Part shown: positions 35,196 to 40,059 of the stretch, piece by piece
How the letters are laid out: every line of letters starts with the position of its first letter
Position numbering within the stretch: position 1 is the stretch's first letter
Source of the DNA: an uncultured Chlorobiaceae bacterium
GTDB taxonomy: Bacteria > Bacteroidota > Chlorobiia > Chlorobiales > Chlorobiaceae
Length of the DNA: 40,059 bases
Assembly (NCBI GenBank): GCA_903920215.1
Contig: CAIXLG010000125.1
Span: 1 to 40,059, forward strand
Direction: 5' to 3'
Notes under the pieces: generated by a model
The model's input: only the letters and a program-made list of their open reading frames with translations
Told to the model about the DNA's origin: nothing
The model's database searches: none
Made by a program: the position numbers and the translations under genes

Positions 35196-36374
35196 GTGCC
35201 TGAAACAAGTCAACGCACAAGCCATTTTACGGAATCGATTATTCGGCGAATGACCCGTGTGGCGACCGCCTGTAATGCAGTAAATCTGTCACAGGGGTTT
35301 CCTGATTTTAATCCTCCTGAAGCACTGCTTGCTGCTGCTGAAAAAGCCGGGAGAGAGGGGCCGCATCAGTATGCGGTGACGTGGGGTGCGCCGAATTTCC
35401 GGACTGCATTTGCCCGCAAACAATCTCGATTCATGGGCATTCCTATTGATCCTGAAACCAATGTGGTTGTTACCTGCGGCAGCACCGAGGCAATGATGGC
35501 AGCCATGATGACTGCCTGCAATCCTGGTGACAAGGTTGTGATTTTCTCCCCGTTCTATGAAAATTATACCGCTGATACCATCCTTACAGGAGCTATTCCT
35601 GTTTATGTGCCACTGCATCCACCGGATTTTACCTTTGATCCTGATGCCCTCCGTCAGGCATTTGCAGAGCATCGTCCTAAAGCATTGATTCTCTGCAATC
35701 CTGGCAATCCGACAGGTAAAGTGTTTACGAGGAGTGAACTTGAACTCATTGCTGCTCTTGCCTGTGAATTTGACGCTTTTGTCATTACAGACGAGGTCTA
35801 TGAGCATATCGTTTATGCTCCGAACGTTCATATAAGCATTGCAGCCTTACCCGGTATGTTTGAGCGGACAATAACCTGCAGTTCGCTTTCAAAAACCTAT
35901 TCAATCACTGGTTGGCGGCTTGGGACAGTAGTTGCTGCTCCTCAGGTTATTGATGCGATCCGTAAGGTGCACGACTTTTTGACGGTGGGCGCAGTTGCCC
36001 CTCTTCAGGAAGCAGCCGTTACCGCGCTTGAGTTTGAGGGCTCCTATTTCGATGAGCTCCAGGCGAGTTACACCGCAAAAAGAGATATTTTTCTCAGCTG
36101 GCTCGACAAGGCAGGACTCTCCTATACGAGGCCTCAGGGAGCTTACTATGTTATGGTCGACGTCAGCGAGTTTGGAGTAACCGATGACCTCGCTTTTTGT
36201 GAATGGCTGGCACGAACAGTAGGTGTAGCCGCAGTTCCGGGCTCAAGTTTTTTCCGTGAACCTGTTCATAACCTGATAAGGTTTCATTTTGCCAAACAGC
36301 CTGAAACCCTCAATGCTGCCGGTGAGCGTTTGTTGACACTACGTTCACATGCCGGGAACTTCAGCAATGATTGA
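35196..36374 (+). CDS. PLP-dependent class I aminotransferase (methionine/kynurenine aminotransferase-like)
   Basis: A 392-residue fold-type I enzyme that starts at GTG 35196. It shows NLSQGFPDFNPP near residue 31, QYAVTWGAPNFR, NPGNPTGKVF, and the PLP-lysine motif SSLSKTYSITGWRLG. NLSQGFPDF and the VIFSPFYENY loop are typical of the YbdL/KAT subgroup, whose members use methionine, glutamine or aromatic amino acids. Role: makes a 2-oxoacid from an amino acid, feeding the oxidoreductase encoded by the next four genes; the first of those starts inside this gene's end with an 8-bp overlap. Substrate preference is an inference from motif similarity. Confidence 0.9.
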   Translation: MPETSQRTSHFTESIIRRMTRVATACNAVNLSQGFPDFNPPEALLAAAEKAGREGPHQYAVTWGAPNFRTAFARKQSRFMGIPIDPETNVVVTCGSTEAMMAAMMTACNPGDKVVIFSPFYENYTADTILTGAIPVYVPLHPPDFTFDPDALRQAFAEHRPKALILCNPGNPTGKVFTRSELELIAALACEFDAFVITDEVYEHIVYAPNVHISIAALPGMFERTITCSSLSKTYSITGWRLGTVVAAPQVIDAIRKVHDFLTVGAVAPLQEAAVTALEFEGSYFDELQASYTAKRDIFLSWLDKAGLSYTRPQGAYYVMVDVSEFGVTDDLAFCEWLARTVGVAAVPGSSFFREPVHNLIRFHFAKQPETLNAAGERLLTLRSHAGNFSND

Positions 36375-36915
36375 GATTCGCTTTCATGGCAGAGGTGGCC
36401 AGGGTGCGTTTACGGCGGCACGGTTGTTAGGTGTTGCGGTTACTCGTTTTGATAATCGTTACGCTCTTGCATTTCCCTCATTCGGGCCTGAACGCAGGGG
36501 TTCCCCTGTTCTTGGCTTTATTCGCATAGACGACCGCAAAATTGCAGATCGCAGTAGTATTACCCGGTGTGATGTGGTCGTTGTTCTTGATGATACACTG
36601 CTCGAACCCCTGGTCTTAAGTGGATTGCAGGCTGGAGGTCTGCTGCTGGTCAATACCGTTAGTAACGAATTGCCGCTCTCCATCCCTGATCATGTAAGGG
36701 CAGTGCATGTCGATGCAACTGCGTTGGCCCGGCAATATCTTGGACGCCCTATTACCAATACAGCCATGTTGGGAGCTTTGGCTGCATTGAGTGAGGTGGT
36801 CACTCTTCAATCATTGCTGGCAGCTGTGCGTCATGAGATGAAAGGGTCAACGGCAGAGAAGAATGCGGAGTTGCTTGAAATGACATATAGAGCCTTGGGA
36901 GGACAAATCACATGA
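36367..36915 (+). CDS. 2-oxoacid:ferredoxin oxidoreductase, gamma subunit
   Basis: A 182-residue subunit. The ATG at 36367 (MIEIRFHGRGGQGAFTAARLL) is preferred over an ATG six codons upstream that is inside the aminotransferase and lacks family sequence. The GRGGQG motif binds CoA-side features in POR/VOR gamma chains, and SFGPERRGSPVLGFIR is the second family signature. It forms a complex with the three following subunits and oxidises a 2-oxoacid to acyl-CoA plus CO2, giving electrons to ferredoxin. Overlap with the next gene is 4 bp. Confidence 0.92.
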   Translation: MIEIRFHGRGGQGAFTAARLLGVAVTRFDNRYALAFPSFGPERRGSPVLGFIRIDDRKIADRSSITRCDVVVVLDDTLLEPLVLSGLQAGGLLLVNTVSNELPLSIPDHVRAVHVDATALARQYLGRPITNTAMLGALAALSEVVTLQSLLAAVRHEMKGSTAEKNAELLEMTYRALGGQIT

Positions 36916-37217
36916 ACTATCCAGTCCGGCAAAAATCATTCAAGCCGCCAAAGGATCTGGCTGAGTATCCTGTGGGTACCGCTTTCCCCGCAGGTCATCT
37001 GGTGGAAACAAATGCTTCATGGCGAAGCCTTCGCCCGGTCATTGATGCCGGAAAATGCACCAGCTGCCGGATATGCTGGTTGCTTTGTCCTGATGGTGTT
37101 ATTCACAACACTAAACCTGAAGGACTTGATATTGACTACGATTATTGCAAAGGATGTGGAATCTGCGCCAAAGAGTGTCGCCAGAAAGCCATTCGAATGG
37201 AAAATGAGGGTATATGA
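36912..37217 (+). CDS. 2-oxoacid:ferredoxin oxidoreductase, delta subunit (2[4Fe-4S] ferredoxin)
   Basis: A 101-residue ferredoxin-like subunit with two complete CxxCxxCxxxC(P) motifs, at C49-C52-C55-C59 and C79-C82-C85-C89. They ligate two [4Fe-4S] clusters that relay electrons from the TPP site. The first 45 residues are a tail typical of PorD/VorD. Stop and start codons overlap both neighbours (ATGA), indicating a strictly coupled four-gene unit in gamma-delta-alpha-beta order, as in archaeal pyruvate and 2-oxoisovalerate oxidoreductases. Confidence 0.93.
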   Translation: MNYPVRQKSFKPPKDLAEYPVGTAFPAGHLVETNASWRSLRPVIDAGKCTSCRICWLLCPDGVIHNTKPEGLDIDYDYCKGCGICAKECRQKAIRMENEGI

Positions 37218-38377
37218 TGCTTGGGCAAAAAGCTTTTTTATCAGGAAACGAGGCAGTAGCAGCAGGGGTTCGGCTTGCGCGTCCGCATGTTATTGCAGCA
37301 TACCCCATAACGCCTCAAACCACGGTGATCGAGCGGCTGGCTGAAATGGTGGAAGACGAATCCCTCAAGGCCGAATATTTGCACGTGGAATCAGAGCACT
37401 CCGCACTCTCCGCCTGTATTGGAGCCAGTGCAGTCGGAGCCCGTACCTTTACCGCGACTTCATCCCAGGGGCTTCTTTATATGGCCGAATGTCTGCACTA
37501 TGCCAGCGGAGGCCGTTTCCCTGTTGTGATGATGAACGCGAATCGCTCTCTTGCTCTGCCATGGAACATATACGGTGACCAACGAGACTCCCTTTCCCTT
37601 CTCGATTGCGGATGGATACAGGTCTATGCAGAGGATGCACAGGAGTCGCTTGACCTGATAATCCAGGGATATGCCGTTGCCGAGCATTCCGATGTGCTCA
37701 CCCCGATGATGATCAATCTGGATGGATTTGTCATTACGCACACCTATGAACTGGTTAGTCTGCCTGCACAGCAAGATGTTGATGCCTTTCTTCCTCCATT
37801 TCGAACAGTGAACAAGATGGATCTTGATCACCCGATGAGTCTGGCTTTCACAGCCGGCCCGGCTTATAATCAGGCATTTAAGCAGTTGCAACATCAAGCG
37901 GTATTGGCTGCTTCAAAAGTGATTCTTGAAACAGAAGAGCGGTTCGGACAACTTTTTGGACGATACTATCCGGGGCTGCTTGAAACCCTGTTCTGTGATG
38001 ACGCGGAAACCATTCTTGTTACCCTTGGCAGTGTAGCTGGAACGGTAAGGCCGGTTGTTGAAAGGCTGCGCTCTCTTGGAGAACGCGTTGGGCTTGTTCG
38101 GATCCGCTATATGCGGCCTTTTCCCGAAGCTGAAATACGAAAAGCACTCTCAGGGGCGAAAGCTGTTGGAGTATTGGAAAAAGATATCTCTTTCGGCTAT
38201 GAAGGAACTGTCTTTACCAATGTGAATTCAGCATTAATGCGGGCGAAAGTCATGCCACCTCGACTGTTGAACTTCGTTGGTGGCTTAGGAGGCAAAGATA
38301 TCTCAGCTATAGATATTGAACGTCTTTTTTTAAGACTTAAGAGTCCCGATGATGGAGAAACAGTAGAATTTATCTGA
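37214..38377 (+). CDS. 2-oxoacid:ferredoxin oxidoreductase, alpha subunit
   Basis: A 387-residue subunit with N-terminal GNEAVAAGVRLARPHVIAA, then YPITPQTTVIERLAEM, ESEHSALSACIGAS and GARTFTATSSQGLLYMAE, all core motifs of PorA/VorA chains; these shape the 2-oxoacid pocket. DQRDSLSLLDCGWIQVYAED follows. A C-terminal transketolase-like domain closes with VGGLGGKDIS. The residues choosing pyruvate, branched-chain or other 2-oxoacids cannot be called from the motifs seen. The start ATG at 37214 overlaps the delta stop. The beta gene follows after 21 bp. Confidence 0.93.
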   Translation: MMLGQKAFLSGNEAVAAGVRLARPHVIAAYPITPQTTVIERLAEMVEDESLKAEYLHVESEHSALSACIGASAVGARTFTATSSQGLLYMAECLHYASGGRFPVVMMNANRSLALPWNIYGDQRDSLSLLDCGWIQVYAEDAQESLDLIIQGYAVAEHSDVLTPMMINLDGFVITHTYELVSLPAQQDVDAFLPPFRTVNKMDLDHPMSLAFTAGPAYNQAFKQLQHQAVLAASKVILETEERFGQLFGRYYPGLLETLFCDDAETILVTLGSVAGTVRPVVERLRSLGERVGLVRIRYMRPFPEAEIRKALSGAKAVGVLEKDISFGYEGTVFTNVNSALMRAKVMPPRLLNFVGGLGGKDISAIDIERLFLRLKSPDDGETVEFI

Positions 38378-38398
38378 GAGTTCAGGGAGCAAGGAAAT

Positions 38399-39316
<918 letters not shown>

Positions 39317-39346
39317 TAAACAGAGAGCTGGAGAAAGCCTTTTTCT

Positions 39347-39375
39347 CTACCATATTTATGGTATTTTTATGGTAT
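39347..39375 (+). promoter_or_regulatory. Operator-like palindrome plus half site upstream of the porin
   Basis: CTACCATATTTATGGTAT (39347-39364) is a near-perfect palindrome, followed by a second half site (ATGGTAT, 39369-39375). Bases 39355-39382 match the sbp upstream block exactly over 28 bases. ATGCTTG ends the identical block, and TTAACAATTGTTAT follows at 39410-39423. It is the last member of the operator family in the window. Confidence 0.72.
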
Positions 39376-39382
39376 ATGCTTG

Positions 39383-39607
39383 CAAATTAATAAGATAAAA
39401 GCCTCATTGTTAACAATTGTTATTCAAATGACACTCATATGAATGTTCAAGACTTATTCTATAAAGGATTTTTTTGCATTTCATCATCCTGTTGTTGTCT
39501 CTTGATGGATGCTGATATACTGAATACCGCACTTGTGACTTAGTTGCCCAGTTCATTGGGTATGAATATCACAAAGCCGGCTTTCAGTATCAGAGCTGGC
39601 TTTTTTT
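39383..39607 (+). other. Possible attenuated leader or small RNA between operator and terminator
   Basis: This stretch has no protein-coding gene. A transcript starting just after the operator-like site would run about 200 bases and end at the strong terminator at 39573-39607, before the porin start at 39673. It could be a regulated small RNA, or a leader with transcription attenuation. A shorter internal inverted repeat (CCCAGTTCATTGGG, near 39548) may be part of the structure. Confidence 0.35.
39573..39607 (+). terminator. Rho-independent terminator before the porin gene
   Basis: AAAGCCGGCT (39573-39582) pairs with AGCTGGCTTT (39594-39603) with one G-T pair, and T continues to 39607 (seven Ts after the last stem GC). 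It is a strong intrinsic terminator for plus-strand transcripts. It could end the corrinoid operon or an intervening short transcript. Confidence 0.85.
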
Positions 39608-39672
39608 ATGATTTTTTTGACCTGAACGCATAACACACAACACACAACAACCAAACAAAAGGAGTACAGTAA

Positions 39673-40059
39673 ATGAAAAAGATGTTATCACTTGCTGCGA
39701 TGTTCGCAGTCCTCTCTTATGCTTCACCGGCGTCTGCTGTTGAGCTGAAGTTCGGCGGTGATGCCGCTGTCCGGGTCAGAGACACATCAAATGATGCTGC
39801 TCACCAGAGTAGTGACGATTTTTATTCTCAATACAGGTTGCGTTTGAATGGATCAGCAGATCTTGGAGATGGTTATATTATTAAAGTGCAGCTTACCAAT
39901 GAGGCGCCTAACTATGTCCCTAAAAATGCGCCATCTGGTGCCCCTGCCGGGACTGTGGCACTTGGTGGTGGAGGCGGATGGCAGACTGTGGGATACGGAA
40001 ATAGTGAATTGTACACACTTGGTGCTTCCCAGATTTATTTTGGCCGTTTCTATGGTGAC
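39673..40059 (+). CDS. Outer-membrane porin-like protein, N-terminal part (runs off window)
   Basis: The first 129 codons of a secreted beta-barrel protein. AAAGGAG stands 8-14 bp before the ATG at 39673. A signal peptide (MKKMLSLAAMFAVLSYASPA, cleavage near ASA) precedes LKFGGDAAVRVRDTS and FYSQYRLRLNGSADLGDGY, alternating strands like phosphate-selective or general porins of Gram-negative bacteria. The rest of the protein is outside the window, so length and family cannot be settled. Its upstream operator-like site ties it to the sulfate-binding protein and corrinoid operon. It may therefore serve uptake of the same solutes across the outer membrane. Confidence 0.75.
   Translation, partial: MKKMLSLAAMFAVLSYASPASAVELKFGGDAAVRVRDTSNDAAHQSSDDFYSQYRLRLNGSADLGDGYIIKVQLTNEAPNYVPKNAPSGAPAGTVALGGGGGWQTVGYGNSELYTLGASQIYFGRFYGD

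Overview
The window reads as a chromosomal segment from an anaerobic bacterium, most likely a green sulfur bacterium (Chlorobiaceae). This is an inference. It rests on the family 2A encapsulin/cysteine desulfurase/cysteine synthase locus, a bacterial LRR-Roc-COR protein, an oxygen-sensitive four-subunit 2-oxoacid:ferredoxin oxidoreductase, and general protein character. No rRNA or other clear taxonomic marker is present.

Layout. (1) 1-3413: the tail of an ABC permease followed by three tandem, overlapping paralogous NrtA/SsuA/TauA-type substrate-binding proteins. (2) 3609-7213: two overlapping genes for a heterodimeric ABC exporter with one degenerate ATP site. (3) 7588-15313: a probable defence pair, a giant single-chain Type ISP restriction-modification enzyme and an LRR-Roc-COR-TIR protein whose LRR region is built from near-identical 138-bp DNA repeats. 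(4) 15383-16810: two DMT/EamA membrane transporters. (5) 16961-19072: an orphan sulfate-binding protein (minus strand), an OsmC-like protein and a cold-shock protein. (6) 19144-23941, minus strand: cysK, then a family 2A (SrpI-type) encapsulin shell, then its cargo cysteine desulfurase with a ~335-residue disordered extension. (7) 24375-24599: a second cold-shock protein whose leader resembles that of the first. (8) 24957-39316: a co-directional run of fifteen genes encoding an ABC importer, a corrinoid protein, two MtaA/UroD-type methyltransferases, a corrinoid-reactivating ASKHA/[2Fe-2S] protein, a DUF1847-like Cys-rich protein, an acyl-CoA ligase, a SAM methyltransferase, an aminotransferase, and all four subunits (gamma, delta, alpha, beta) of a 2-oxoacid:ferredoxin oxidoreductase. 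(9) 39673-end: the start of a porin-like outer-membrane protein.

The most interesting thread is regulatory. A near-palindrome of the form ATACC-N8-GGTAT (best copy ATACCATAAATATGGTAT) recurs in the intergenic regions before the sulfate-binding protein, between cysK (encapsulin locus) and the second cold-shock gene (two copies), before the corrinoid operon, and before the porin. A weaker copy precedes the first cold-shock gene. Two of these sites share 28 identical bases although they lie 21 kb apart. SrpI-type encapsulins are known to be induced by sulfur starvation in cyanobacteria, so I infer that this is a sulfur-limitation regulon. On that reading the fifteen-gene operon would import and demethylate/oxidise a methylated, probably organosulfur, compound. 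A route from methionine or 3-methylthiopropionate fits the gene set, but the substrate is not shown by the sequence.
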